DNA of 29,213 bases from a virus (IMGVR_UViG_3300044527_000036:1-29213); one strand, 5' to 3'; positions 1-6,061 are shown, counted from the stretch's first letter. Made by a program: numbers and translations. The notes: generated by a model not told the origin, from the sequence alone.

Positions 1-571
1 TTGTTGCTGCAAGTTTTAAAAATTCTTTGTGTTCTTTATTTAAAGAAGAAGATTCAATTTGTTCAATTAAACTTTCAAATTTTGTTTTATCGTATAATTC
101 AAGAAATTCAGGTTTTTCTTCACTTGGTTCATATTTTGGTGCTTCAACTTTACCAGTGTAAGGATTGTCAGAATTATTAAAATCATTTTCAATATTTAAA
201 TTATCAACAAATGGTATATCCAAACCCCAGTCTTCAATTAAATCAGATTCCCATTCGTTAGCAATCATATCCCAGTCCCATTCACCAAAACCAACGTTAT
301 CCTTGATAATAAATTGCTTTTGTTCATCTTCTGTTAAGTCGTCTGCATAAATTATTGGCACTTCTTTTAATCCAGCTTCCTTACAAGCTTTTAGCCTCAT
401 GTTACCACCTAATACAATCATATCCGAATTGACAACAATAGGTCTAATTTCCAGCATTTTTGGAAACTCTTTAATTGACCTTACCAGCTTTGCAAACTTG
501 TCATCCTTAATCAATCGTGGATTATTAGGATTCATTTTGACTTCAGAAATTTTTACTTTTTGTGTTTTCAT
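1..571 (-). CDS. ParB-like nuclease-domain protein (C-terminus beyond window)
   Basis: Translating the minus strand from the ATG at 571 gives an open frame to the left edge (190 codons, no stop), so the gene is truncated by the window. The N-terminal ~100 residues look like a ParB/Srx N-terminal domain: a start resembling KVKISEVKMNPNNPR, then IRPIVVNSD, then the conserved GGNMRLKACKEAG box (the ParB box II region), then a D/E-rich helix and a GEWDWDMIANEW stretch common in phage ParB-like proteins. In phages these domains are usually linked to DNA methylation or packaging modules rather than plasmid partition, and no ParA gene is nearby. The start overlaps the methyltransferase stop by an ATGA, implying translational coupling. 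The domain call is secure; the function is inferred. Confidence 0.85.
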   Translation of the reverse strand, partial: MKTQKVKISEVKMNPNNPRLIKDDKFAKLVRSIKEFPKMLEIRPIVVNSDMIVLGGNMRLKACKEAGLKEVPIIYADDLTEDEQKQFIIKDNVGFGEWDWDMIANEWESDLIEDWGLDIPFVDNLNIENDFNNSDNPYTGKVEAPKYEPSEEKPEFLELYDKTKFESLIEQIESSSLNKEHKEFLKLAAT

Positions 572-1128
572 ATTTTTTTGAAAATCATTAATGTATTAGC
601 AAACCAAAAAGCATTTGTTGTTGCCTTTCTTAGTTCTTCGCTAGCTTTTTTATTGTATTTAAATCCTCGTTGCTCTACCTCATAAATAATGTAATCATTA
701 TTCTTGCAATTAACGTGTCCGTCTCCTCCTTGTCCTTCTATTGCCCAAGAAATAATTAGCGTTTTTATAGCGTGCTTACAAATGTTGTCTAAAAATAATG
801 CCTCAAATTCAGCTGGAATATGCTCACCAACTTCCAGCGACATTACTGCATCAAACTTCTTTTGTAAATAAAAGGGTTTTGATAGGTCTAGGACAGTTCC
901 AATTCCACCTGTTAATACTTCGGTATTAGGATTTCCATCGAAAGCCTCTACTTCTAATTTAAACTCCTTAAATGCCTTTGCATAGTCACCAAGTCCGCAT
1001 CCAAAGTCGACAACTGTTTTATGCCCTGTAACAAACAAATAACTTCCCAAAGCCTCACATAAATATTTGTCGTGAACGTGTCCTGTTTGGTCTGTTGTTT
1101 CCCAAAAACCTAGCTCGTTAATTTTCAT
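568..1128 (-). CDS. Class I SAM-dependent methyltransferase
   Basis: A 186-residue protein with a Rossmann methyltransferase signature: motif I DFGCGLGDY at residues 41-49 (SAM-binding loop), an acidic residue ending the next strand (AFDGNP, D64), an acidic D81, and a motif IV-like FDAVMSLEVGEHIP around residues 92-105. It has no DPPY or PC motif of the classical DNA base methylases, so the substrate cannot be read from sequence. It could be a small molecule, a sugar, a protein or an RNA, and its position beside a ParB-like gene only weakly suggests DNA. The stop overlaps the ParB-like start (ATGA). A terminator-like hairpin lies in the short gap upstream. Confidence 0.85.
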   Translation of the reverse strand: MKINELGFWETTDQTGHVHDKYLCEALGSYLFVTGHKTVVDFGCGLGDYAKAFKEFKLEVEAFDGNPNTEVLTGGIGTVLDLSKPFYLQKKFDAVMSLEVGEHIPAEFEALFLDNICKHAIKTLIISWAIEGQGGDGHVNCKNNDYIIYEVEQRGFKYNKKASEELRKATTNAFWFANTLMIFKKI

Positions 1129-1141
1129 ATTTTAAAATTTT

Positions 1142-1173
1142 AAAAAAAAGCTTGAGCAGAACCCAAGCCTTTT
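1142..1173 (-). terminator. Intrinsic terminator-like hairpin upstream of the methyltransferase gene
   Basis: Read on the minus strand, a ~10-bp stem (AAAAGGCTTG against CAAGCTTTTT, one G-U pair) with a 9-nt loop runs straight into a run of T. It ends just before the methyltransferase ATG, so it would reduce read-through into that gene rather than end the operon. Confidence 0.65.
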
Positions 1174-1196
1174 CATTTAACAAAAACCCAAAATAA

Positions 1197-1448
1197 CTAC
1201 ATTAATATTATTGTTTGACCAGTAGGCTCGCCTGTAAAATTGCAAAGCTTTCCGTTCCATTCAAATCTAACTTCTTTCTCTCGTCCTTGGTAAGCGGCTG
1301 CCAATGTTCTTATTTGCCGCTGGACAAGTTCAATGCATTCAAATTTACCCTTTCCTTTGTTTGACCAAGGGGACCATTGTCCGTCTCTTAATCGGTAACG
1401 AATCTCTAACGAATAATCAGGCTTTGAAATCGGGTAACCTTTAGCCAT
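1197..1448 (-). CDS. Small phage protein of unknown function
   Basis: An 83-residue protein I do not recognise. It has a central basic and aromatic segment (YRLRDGQWSPWSNKGKGKF), a helix with an R/Q-rich stretch, and a final strand-like segment ending TGQTIILM. It has no signal peptide, TM segment or catalytic motif. The start overlaps the end of the upstream HTH gene by 8 bases, so the two are likely translated from one message. Confidence 0.6.
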   Translation of the reverse strand: MAKGYPISKPDYSLEIRYRLRDGQWSPWSNKGKGKFECIELVQRQIRTLAAAYQGREKEVRFEWNGKLCNFTGEPTGQTIILM

Positions 1449-1644
1449 CTTTTCGCTTTATTACTACCTCCAAACCAATCTCTTCACAAATCTTGCGTAA
1501 GTTAAAAAGGCTTATCGACTCCAAGCCATTTTCAACGTGGTTAATTGGTGCATGACTCAATCCAATTTTCTTGCACAAATCCAGCTGGTTGTATCCAGCT
1601 TGCTTTCTTGCTTTCTTAATTAGTAACCCTTCGTAAATGCTCAT
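1441..1644 (-). CDS. XRE/Cro-type helix-turn-helix regulator
   Basis: A 67-residue protein consisting almost entirely of an HTH_3 fold: LIKKARKQAGYNQLDLCKKIG (helices 1-2), LSHAPINHVENGLES (recognition helix and turn), then SLFNLRKICEEIGLEVVIK. The length fits a minimal Cro-like repressor or a HipB-like DNA-binding protein. No toxin partner of the HipA kind is adjacent, which argues against an antitoxin role. The target is not known; candidate operators in this window are the palindrome at 3888-3900 and the inverted repeat at 7237-7269, but the link is only a possibility. Confidence 0.8.
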   Translation of the reverse strand: MSIYEGLLIKKARKQAGYNQLDLCKKIGLSHAPINHVENGLESISLFNLRKICEEIGLEVVIKRKDG

Positions 1645-1708
1645 TTGCTTAATCTTTACGCAAATATAAGATTGCGATTTGATTCCAAGTTATAAAGGTG
1701 ATTTTTGT

Positions 1709-2050
1709 TTAAAAAGGTAATAACTGGTAAATACCCATTTGTATAAACTCGTCTCCTTTTTTGACCAAGCATTTGCGAACGTTCAACTCAAAAACATTTT
1801 TATCGTCAAAGCCGTACTTTTTCTGAGCAATATCCATCAATAACTTAACTGGGTTGTCGAGGTCACTTGCTGAGTTGCTAAAACCAAAGAAAAACTCAAC
1901 CCTTAACATTTGGCTTGTGTCTACCTTTGATGCTGGCATACGCAAAAGCATTGCTTTCTCGTAATCTTTGTAAACTGGCGTTTTAAATCTTTTGCCTTGC
2001 CAAGCTAAATTGACGCTTAAAGGCTTTTCGTTTATTTTAAACTGAATCAT
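1709..2050 (-). CDS. rusA: RusA-family Holliday junction resolvase
   Basis: A 113-residue protein matching the RusA endodeoxyribonuclease family in length and motifs. The segment SDLDNPVKLLMD (residues 62-73) carries the paired catalytic aspartates D63 and D65 with the conserved N-P-x-K, and YGFDDKNVFEL (79-89) supplies the third acidic site (D82/D83). RusA dimers cut four-way junctions, and in phages resolve recombination or replication intermediates before packaging. It sits with the SSB-like and Erf genes in the recombination and replication block. The ATG overlaps the stop of the small membrane-protein gene upstream (ATGA). Confidence 0.9.
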   Translation of the reverse strand: MIQFKINEKPLSVNLAWQGKRFKTPVYKDYEKAMLLRMPASKVDTSQMLRVEFFFGFSNSASDLDNPVKLLMDIAQKKYGFDDKNVFELNVRKCLVKKGDEFIQMGIYQLLPF

Positions 2051-2196
2051 TTGCAGCGTTCATAAATCCAGGACCAAGCAATTGTCCACAAAGCCAGCAG
2101 CACAATAAAAAGCAGTAGGCTAGAAATCTTTAGCAAAGCCAGTAGGGTAATACCTACTAGCGCTGCAAAGATTGCGTACAAATCGTTTTTTTTCAT
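2047..2196 (-). CDS. 49-residue two-helix membrane peptide
   Basis: A short frame starting ATGAAAAAAAACGAT at 2196 and stopping at 2047. After the charged start MKKNDLY the chain is almost wholly hydrophobic: one segment around AIFAALVGITLLALL and a second around LLLFIVLLALWTIAWSW, ending YERCK. Support for a real gene is its fit between neighbours: it begins directly after the stop of the SSB-like gene and ends in an ATGA overlap with the RusA start. The function is unknown. Small membrane peptides in phage early regions can be exclusion or host-takeover factors, but nothing here proves it. Confidence 0.65.
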   Translation of the reverse strand: MKKNDLYAIFAALVGITLLALLKISSLLLFIVLLALWTIAWSWIYERCK

Positions 2197-2469
2197 TTAA
2201 AAAGGTAAGTTATCGTTTTCGACAATGCGCTTCTCTGTCGGCTTGTTTGCTACCTGTACAGGCTTCCAATCGTCTACTTCCAAGTAATGTGTTGCCTTGC
2301 CCTCCACTTTCTCTTGCTTTTCCTTCATTACAAGGTTTACCCATTCGGTATCGTTAGCATTTAAGTATGCCAATAACTTTTCTAGGTCGCTTCTGCTTTG
2401 GCTAATTTTAGTCATTGTGCCAAATTTTGTTTGGATAATCTTTGCGTTTCCGCCGTAAATCTTGCTCAT
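2197..2469 (-). CDS. Putative small ssDNA-binding protein with SSB-like C-terminal tip
   Basis: A 90-residue protein ending in an acidic tip NDNLPF, close to the D-D-D-I-P-F tail by which bacterial SSB recruits repair and replication enzymes. The body (KIYGGNAKIIQTKFGTMTKI, then EWVNLVMKEKQE, then THYLEVDDWKP) has an alternating strand pattern compatible with a compact OB fold; the segment TEWVNLVMK resembles the strand after the SSB L1,2 loop. It is shorter than a normal SSB. Position between a replication block and RusA fits ssDNA binding. The tip is seen directly; the OB-fold call is inference. Confidence 0.55.
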   Translation of the reverse strand: MSKIYGGNAKIIQTKFGTMTKISQSRSDLEKLLAYLNANDTEWVNLVMKEKQEKVEGKATHYLEVDDWKPVQVANKPTEKRIVENDNLPF

Positions 2470-2480
2470 AATTGTTTTGG

Positions 2481-3110
2481 TTATATTAATTTATCTAAAT
2501 CCTTGTTTTCTCTAATTGCCTGTAAAATAAACAACTTCCAAATCTTGTTCTTGGTCTTGGCTCCAACGCTGGTCTCGTCTACATATCTAACCGTCAAGCG
2601 TAACTCTTTTCTAACGTCGTTCTCCATCTCTTCCACGTTAAACTCCCAAGGCTTTAAAATTCCTTTTTCTTGGAACTTGTTAAACCAGTTCATTCCCCAT
2701 TCTGAAATATCTAAGCAATAACCTGTCTCCTTTGCATACTGGTAATTTTTTCTAAAAATCTGTTTACCAACCTCAATCCAGTAAGCAATCTCTTCGTTGC
2801 TGGGTTCGCTTTCTTTGTTGTTTAAAGCTTGGACTTCTTGCACAATTTGGCTTTGGTGGTGTGCATAGTATTGGTTAATCCAAACGCTAACTGTCTTCTC
2901 GTTTACGTGGTAAAAATCGCCATACTGTCCTCGCATCCCTGCGTGCAAAATGTAGTCAACTCTTGCCTCTGTCATCCAGCCGTAGCTGCCAAATAATTTA
3001 CTAAGGCATCCAAGTAATTCGCTTGCCTCTTCCTTTTTGTATTCTTTAAACTGCTTTAGTCCGCATACAAACTCCATCTTTCGGAGGTGCGTTAAAATTA
3101 TCTCATTCAT
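2481..3110 (-). CDS. Unknown protein of the replication block
   Basis: A 209-residue soluble protein not assigned to a family. It is largely helical, with an aromatic central part (YGWMTEARVDYILHAGMRGQ, WINQYYAHHQSQ) and a C-terminal basic segment (KTKNKIWKLFILQAIREN). There is no Walker A or Zn-finger motif. It directly follows the DUF4373/DnaD-like gene with an 8-base overlap, the place where phages often carry a helicase loader or accessory primosome factor, so such a role is plausible but unproven. Its start is preceded by an ACACCT-containing leader. Confidence 0.55.
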   Translation of the reverse strand: MNEIILTHLRKMEFVCGLKQFKEYKKEEASELLGCLSKLFGSYGWMTEARVDYILHAGMRGQYGDFYHVNEKTVSVWINQYYAHHQSQIVQEVQALNNKESEPSNEEIAYWIEVGKQIFRKNYQYAKETGYCLDISEWGMNWFNKFQEKGILKPWEFNVEEMENDVRKELRLTVRYVDETSVGAKTKNKIWKLFILQAIRENKDLDKLI

Positions 3111-3846
3111 TGTTTAGGTGTTTTTGTTTTTGTAAATCCTCGTAAAGTTCGTCAAATACGTTTTTACCTTTGCTTTCTTTTTTTGGTACTGGGTTGCCTC
3201 TTTTTACCCAATTAAAAAAATGCTCCTTGGCAAGCTTTTCGTTTTCTTTAAAATCAGCCTTTAAGATACATTCTTGTCTAAAGGTATTTAAATGGTTTTT
3301 AACTTCTGTTAAATCGGTTTTCCAGTTCATTGCTAATCCTTCAAGCCAAATGTTATTATTCCATAATTGACGAAAAATCGCATTATGTGAATCCTCATTT
3401 ACTTTTGTTTCTTTTTCTTTAATTTCTTTTACTTTACTTTCCTTTAATTGCATTGCATTTGCATTGCGTTCGCTATGCGTTCGCATTGCGTTCGCATCAT
3501 TATCTCGATTCCAGCGTTTCTTGGCTGATTCTCTTGCCTTTTCTGAACGTTCTTCTTTCAATTCCATACGCTTTAATAGGCTTTCAGACCAAAAATATTG
3601 GTCATTTAATTGGAATAAATCAAAGTCATTAATAAGCTTTTTTATGTAATCTTCATGCGTTTGCAATGCGAATGCAATGCCTTTGTAATGCGTTCGCATA
3701 CGAAAGTCGCTTTCATTTCTTAGCATCTCAATTATTGCCCAAAACAACCCATATCCCTCCCAACCCATTTCCATCCTTAGCTGGAGAATCTTTGGGTCGT
3801 CTTTGGCATTTGAATCGTGGGAAAAGTAATAAGCTTCTTTTTTCAT
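3103..3846 (-). CDS. DUF4373 / DnaD-like phage replication initiator
   Basis: A 247-residue protein. Residues 5-43 (YYFSHDSNAKDDPKILQLR, then MGWEGYGLFWAIIEMLRN) are typical of the DUF4373 (Lin1244/Lin1753-like) N-terminal domain of phage primosome proteins. A winged-helix-like segment with IKKLINDFDLF and YFWSESLLKR follows, then a charged low-complexity linker (~90-150), then a C-terminal helical part (~155-225, with HFFNWVKRGNP). The arrangement parallels lambda O and phage DnaD-like initiators. The linker region and residues ~50-64 are encoded by two blocks of 11-bp spaced repeats that may be the origin itself. A terminator hairpin lies 4-40 bp upstream of the ATG. Confidence 0.8.
   Translation of the reverse strand: MKKEAYYFSHDSNAKDDPKILQLRMEMGWEGYGLFWAIIEMLRNESDFRMRTHYKGIAFALQTHEDYIKKLINDFDLFQLNDQYFWSESLLKRMELKEERSEKARESAKKRWNRDNDANAMRTHSERNANAMQLKESKVKEIKEKETKVNEDSHNAIFRQLWNNNIWLEGLAMNWKTDLTEVKNHLNTFRQECILKADFKENEKLAKEHFFNWVKRGNPVPKKESKGKNVFDELYEDLQKQKHLNNE
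3395..3447. other. AT-rich, strand-biased tract beside the iteron block (candidate unwinding element)
   Basis: The plus strand here is almost only T, C and A (runs such as ACTTTTGTTTCTTTTTCTTT), so the minus strand is purine-rich. It encodes the Lys/Glu-rich linker of the initiator. AT-rich asymmetric tracts next to initiator-binding repeats are the usual place for duplex opening, so it may serve as a DNA unwinding element; this is inference from position and composition only. Confidence 0.4.
3454..3496. repeat. Iteron block 1: four 10-mers at 11-bp spacing
   Basis: Units begin at 3454 (TGCATTTGCA), 3465 (TGCGTTCGCT), 3476 and 3487 (both TGCGTTCGCA). The spacing is exactly 11 bp, about one helical turn, and not a multiple of three, so it is not a simple codon repeat. 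Each unit is a near palindrome (TGCG-NN-CGCA). It lies in the linker-encoding part of the initiator gene. Probable initiator binding sites of a replication origin, as in lambda ori inside gene O. Confidence 0.7.
3656..3698. repeat. Iteron block 2: four 10-mers at 11-bp spacing
   Basis: Units begin at 3656 (TGCGTTTGCA), 3667 (TGCGAATGCA), 3678 (TGCCTTTGTA) and 3689 (TGCGTTCGCA, identical to units of block 1), again at exact 11-bp spacing. The block is about 160 bp from block 1, in the part of the initiator gene encoding residues ~50-64. The intervening DNA has an AT-rich stretch at about 3587-3655. Confidence 0.65.
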
Positions 3847-3849
3847 ATA

Positions 3850-3885
3850 AAATAAAAAACCCCAACAGGTGAGAGACTGTCGGGG
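3850..3885 (-). terminator. Intrinsic terminator in the leader of the initiator gene
   Basis: On the minus strand CCCCGACAG (3885-3877) pairs with CTGTTGGGG (3868-3860), one G-U pair, 8-nt loop, followed at once by TTTTTTATTTT. The ATG of the initiator is at 3846, so the element sits inside the leader and would cut transcription just before the gene. Strong stem and T-run make this the clearest terminator of the early region. Confidence 0.8.
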
Positions 3886-3940
3886 CAGGTTAAGTTAACC
3901 TATGGAATCATTCTTGCCTCTCACCTCAGGAATGATTCGA
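3856..3940 (-). promoter_or_regulatory. Structured RNA leader with complementary hairpin loops (attenuator candidate)
   Basis: Minus-strand order: hairpin A (GAATCATTC 3938-3930 with GAATGATTC 3913-3905, 16-nt loop); a short palindrome GGTTAACTTAACC (3900-3888); then terminator hairpin B (3885-3860). The loop of A contains AGGTGAGAG (3926-3918), which is the exact complement of CTCTCACCT (3875-3867) covering most of the loop and the first bases of the 3' arm of B. The two hairpins can therefore kiss, or the pairing could disrupt B as an antiterminator. No riboswitch family known to me matches. It controls the DUF4373 initiator gene by position. Confidence 0.6.
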
Positions 3941-3964
3941 TACACAAATATAAATCTTTTCGAT

Positions 3965-4114
3965 TTATCCAACGAGACAACGCTTCTTTAGTTGAAAATA
4001 AATGCAACCGTATGAAAGTCCCATTTCCATGGCAATAACCTTAATTGGCTTTCGGTCTTGCCAGCCTTCAAAGATTAACTCCTTTTGATATTCAGTTAGA
4101 TTGCGTCCCCTCAT
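3965..4114 (-). CDS. 49-residue helix-turn-helix protein
   Basis: A short frame from ATG 4114 to TAA 3965, overlapping the end of the upstream gene by 23 bases. The sequence LTEYQKELIFEGW, then KPIKVIAMEMGLSYGCIYF, has the spacing of a simple trihelical HTH of the Hin/sigma-70 region 4 type, with the recognition helix near LSYGCIYFQLKKR. The size suggests a DNA-binding peptide acting alone or as a dimer. It lies immediately upstream of the structured leader of the initiator gene, so it could be part of that control, which is inference. Confidence 0.55.
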   Translation of the reverse strand: MRGRNLTEYQKELIFEGWQDRKPIKVIAMEMGLSYGCIYFQLKKRCLVG

Positions 4115-4457
4115 TGTCGTTTAAGATTTGTTCAATAGCTGATAAGCAGTCGTGAAATAGATTGCCACCTTGGTCAATCGAATTGTGGAGCCGTTCAAAC
4201 AAAGTCACAAACTCGTGAAACTGCTTAATTGTTGCCTCTCCGCCGTCGTAATTTTCCAAGAACCTAAACGCCTCTGTTGACTTACGTTTTAAAGCGTTAA
4301 ACATGTTCTTATGCTTGGTCTTTAGGTCTCCATCAAATGCCTTTAGCATTGTCACGTCTTCGTAGTAATCCAGCATAATTTCTTGGAGCGCCAAGTAAAC
4401 CAAATATTTTTGAGTTGCTCGGTGATTAAGTTCGGTAATTATTTCCTCTCGTGTCAT
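4092..4457 (-). CDS. Helical early protein of unknown function
   Basis: A 121-residue, mainly alpha-helical soluble protein (NHRATQKYLVYLALQEIML, AFRFLENYDGGEATIKQF, LHDCLSAIEQIL-like helices). No family recognised and no catalytic motif seen. It overlaps the upstream HTH_39-type gene by 4 bases (ATGA) and the downstream 49-residue HTH gene by 23 bases, so it belongs to the same early operon. Confidence 0.6.
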   Translation of the reverse strand: MTREEIITELNHRATQKYLVYLALQEIMLDYYEDVTMLKAFDGDLKTKHKNMFNALKRKSTEAFRFLENYDGGEATIKQFHEFVTLFERLHNSIDQGGNLFHDCLSAIEQILNDNEGTQSN

Positions 4458-4663
4458 CGTTTTACAAAGTAGCGTGCAACCCTTTTACCATTCTCAAGCG
4501 TAACCATGTCCGTCACCACGTTTAAACCTTTGTCTCTAAGGTCTGCAATCCTTGCGGCTAGTCTAAAGCATCCAAACTGGTTTAAAGCTTCTAGCTGGGT
4601 CAAAGAATAGCCATTCAATAGCCATCCCTTGATAAGTGCGTTTTGTGAGTCTGTGCTTGTCAT
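4454..4663 (-). CDS. HTH_39-type helix-turn-helix protein
   Basis: A 69-residue protein with the pattern SQNALIKGWLLNGYSLTQLE, then ALNQFGCFRLAARIADLRDKG, then LNVVTDMV, which fits the phage HTH_39 (helix-turn-helix, winged) family: a first helix, an 'S-L-T-x-x-E-A' helix, the 'FGCFRLAARI.DLR' recognition helix and a short wing ending GKRVARY. Members are common in phages, often small and of unknown target. It shares one base with the upstream stop (TAATG arrangement) and overlaps the next gene by ATGA. Confidence 0.75.
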   Translation of the reverse strand: MTSTDSQNALIKGWLLNGYSLTQLEALNQFGCFRLAARIADLRDKGLNVVTDMVTLENGKRVARYFVKR

Positions 4664-4950
4664 TAGTTCATTAATTTTTCTATCTCTAAAGTTGCATCGG
4701 TATAAACTTGACGAAATTCGTATTCATTCAAAGGCTTAATTTCATTTTTCGCCCAAAAGTCTGCGTGCCATTTAATCAAATCAATTTTGATATAGGCATA
4801 AATAAACAAATCAGGTAAATAATTAGGGTTTACAACTAGCACATCATTGTCGTTTAAAATCATGTAATGAAAGTCCATTATTTTAAAATACTTTGGCACA
4901 TCCATTTGAAACTCCGTTACTTTGGTTGATTTAATTGTGTAAAAATTCAT
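4663..4950 (-). CDS. Early protein of unknown function
   Basis: A 95-residue, aromatic-rich protein (VPKYFKIMDFHYMIL, PDLFIYAYIKIDLIKWHADFW) with no recognised family. The hydrophobic residues are interrupted by charges, so it is probably soluble. It starts directly after the recurring leader AAACACCT-ATG seen at several early genes in this window, which supports the chosen start. Confidence 0.6.
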   Translation of the reverse strand: MNFYTIKSTKVTEFQMDVPKYFKIMDFHYMILNDNDVLVVNPNYLPDLFIYAYIKIDLIKWHADFWAKNEIKPLNEYEFRQVYTDATLEIEKLMN

Positions 4951-4962
4951 AGGTGTTTGGTT

Positions 4963-5070
4963 TTATTGTTGCATTAATTTAATGCCTAGCATATAGCCAA
5001 GCGCAAAGATTGGTGACATTGCTAGGATAAAATACAAGATTTTTCCGATTACTCTAGTTGCTTTTTTCAT
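4963..5070 (-). CDS. 35-residue single-span membrane peptide
   Basis: A short frame from ATG 5070 to TAA 4963: basic N-terminus MKKATRVIGK, one hydrophobic span (ILYFILAMSPIFALGYMLGI), then KLMQQ. It is preceded by the same 13-base leader ending ACACCT-ATG found before the erf gene, which is the main reason to accept it. The function is unknown. About 57 bp of very AT-rich sequence separate it from the next upstream gene. Confidence 0.6.
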   Translation of the reverse strand: MKKATRVIGKILYFILAMSPIFALGYMLGIKLMQQ

Positions 5071-5127
5071 AGGTGTTTGTTTAAATGTTTAGCAATATTA
5101 AATATAATCTAAGAAATAAAAAAGATT

Positions 5128-5460
5128 TTATATTTTTTTCTCAATCATGTTTTTGGACTGTGCTACATCCAGCAACTTCTTAACCTTGCGGAATTCTATG
5201 TTTTGGTCCTCTGCTATTTCTCGGCAGCAATAGCCATAAGTTGCCAAAGTTAAGATTCGACTAATTTGGTGGTCGCTAAGAATTTTAAAAATGTTTTCAT
5301 CCATTAGCTTACGTGGGTGGATTTCGTGAAGCTTCATTTTAGTATAAAGTAGATAACCCACCTTTTTCGCATCCAATCCTAGCTTTGCAGCTATCTTTTT
5401 GCGTGTAAATCCTTCGATGTACAAGCGCTTGATTTCGTCGATTATCTCTTGAGTTTCCAC
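5128..5460 (-). CDS. Tandem helix-turn-helix regulator
   Basis: A 110-residue protein with two similar HTH-like halves. The first is IIDEIKRLYIEGFTRKKIAA, then KLGLDAKKVGYLLY (residues ~5-40); the second is RILTLATYGYCCREIAEDQN, then IEFRKVKKLLDVA (~68-100). Each resembles a resolvase/sigma-like trihelical unit, and the pair may bind two half-sites. A transcription regulator is the natural reading, but target and sign are unknown. The start lies within the tail of the upstream 45-residue gene (19-base overlap). Confidence 0.65.
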   Translation of the reverse strand: METQEIIDEIKRLYIEGFTRKKIAAKLGLDAKKVGYLLYTKMKLHEIHPRKLMDENIFKILSDHQISRILTLATYGYCCREIAEDQNIEFRKVKKLLDVAQSKNMIEKKI

Positions 5461-5579
5461 AATCTTTCAAAGGTTTCGTTAAATGGTAGCTTTTCGGTTT
5501 GGTAAGTAGACTTAACGCCTCTCGGCGCTAGGTCTGCTGGGCGTTGTATCTCTTTGCCCAAATAGGTGTATTTGCTCAT
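5442..5579 (-). CDS. 45-residue phage protein of unknown function
   Basis: A short frame from ATG 5579 to TAA 5442, beginning MSKYTYLGKEIQRPADLAPR and ending FERLWKLKR. No family is recognised. Evidence for a real gene is its ATGA overlap with the stop of the Gp157-like gene upstream and a 19-base overlap into the next gene, leaving no gap in the operon. Confidence 0.55.
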   Translation of the reverse strand: MSKYTYLGKEIQRPADLAPRGVKSTYQTEKLPFNETFERLWKLKR

Positions 5580-6061
5580 TTGATTTGTAGGTTAAAGTTT
5601 TCGATAATTCTAGCTCCAGTAATATTCTCGCCGCGTTTGATGGCTTCCTTGATTGCTACCTTGTCAGCAGTTACCACGTTTTTAACATTTACAAACTGGC
5701 TAGGCAAAGCCTCCACAATGTCAACCTCCACGGCTTCGCTACGGCGTAAACTAAGCTTAAATAAAGGACTTTCTATTTTGTCGATAGCACTTACCAGCAT
5801 TGCCTCTCTGAGCGCATCCTTGAGCCTTGAAATGGCTCGCTCCTTACTGTCCTTCATTGCCTTGAGTCTTTTAATCTCTTGGTCGATTGCATCGGAATCG
5901 CTTTGGATGTTTGCAATTACCTTGGCGTAGTTGCCAGCCTTGGCTTGGAGTTGCTCTTGGTTAATTACCAGCATTTGCTCTAGTTCGGGAGTCAACTCTT
6001 CGGTTTCCAATAGGGAGGCTAACTCTAGCGCCTCCCTTGTTATTTCATATAAATTTGCCAT
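5576..6061 (-). CDS. Siphovirus Gp157-like protein
   Basis: A 161-residue protein with the hallmarks of the Siphovirus Gp157 family (PF05565): MANLYEITREALEL at the N-terminus, a long coiled coil (about residues 30-95, including YAKVIANIQSDSDAIDQEIK and RLKAMKDSKERAISRLKDAL), then a basic beta region with FKLSLRRSEAVEVD, and a C-terminal segment with IKRGENITGARIIE. The family was first linked to phage resistance in Streptococcus phages, and its members usually lie beside recombination genes. Here it follows erf with a one-base TAATG junction, fitting that association. Confidence 0.85.
   Translation of the reverse strand: MANLYEITREALELASLLETEELTPELEQMLVINQEQLQAKAGNYAKVIANIQSDSDAIDQEIKRLKAMKDSKERAISRLKDALREAMLVSAIDKIESPLFKLSLRRSEAVEVDIVEALPSQFVNVKNVVTADKVAIKEAIKRGENITGARIIENFNLQIK

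Noticed and set aside
1-571. Plasmid-type partition (ParAB) system
   Set aside because: No ParA ATPase or parS-like repeat cluster is visible near the ParB-like gene.
3448-3500. Repeat block considered as a CRISPR or microsatellite
   Set aside because: Units are 10-11 bp with no spacers, and they sit within a coding region; an iteron origin explains them better.
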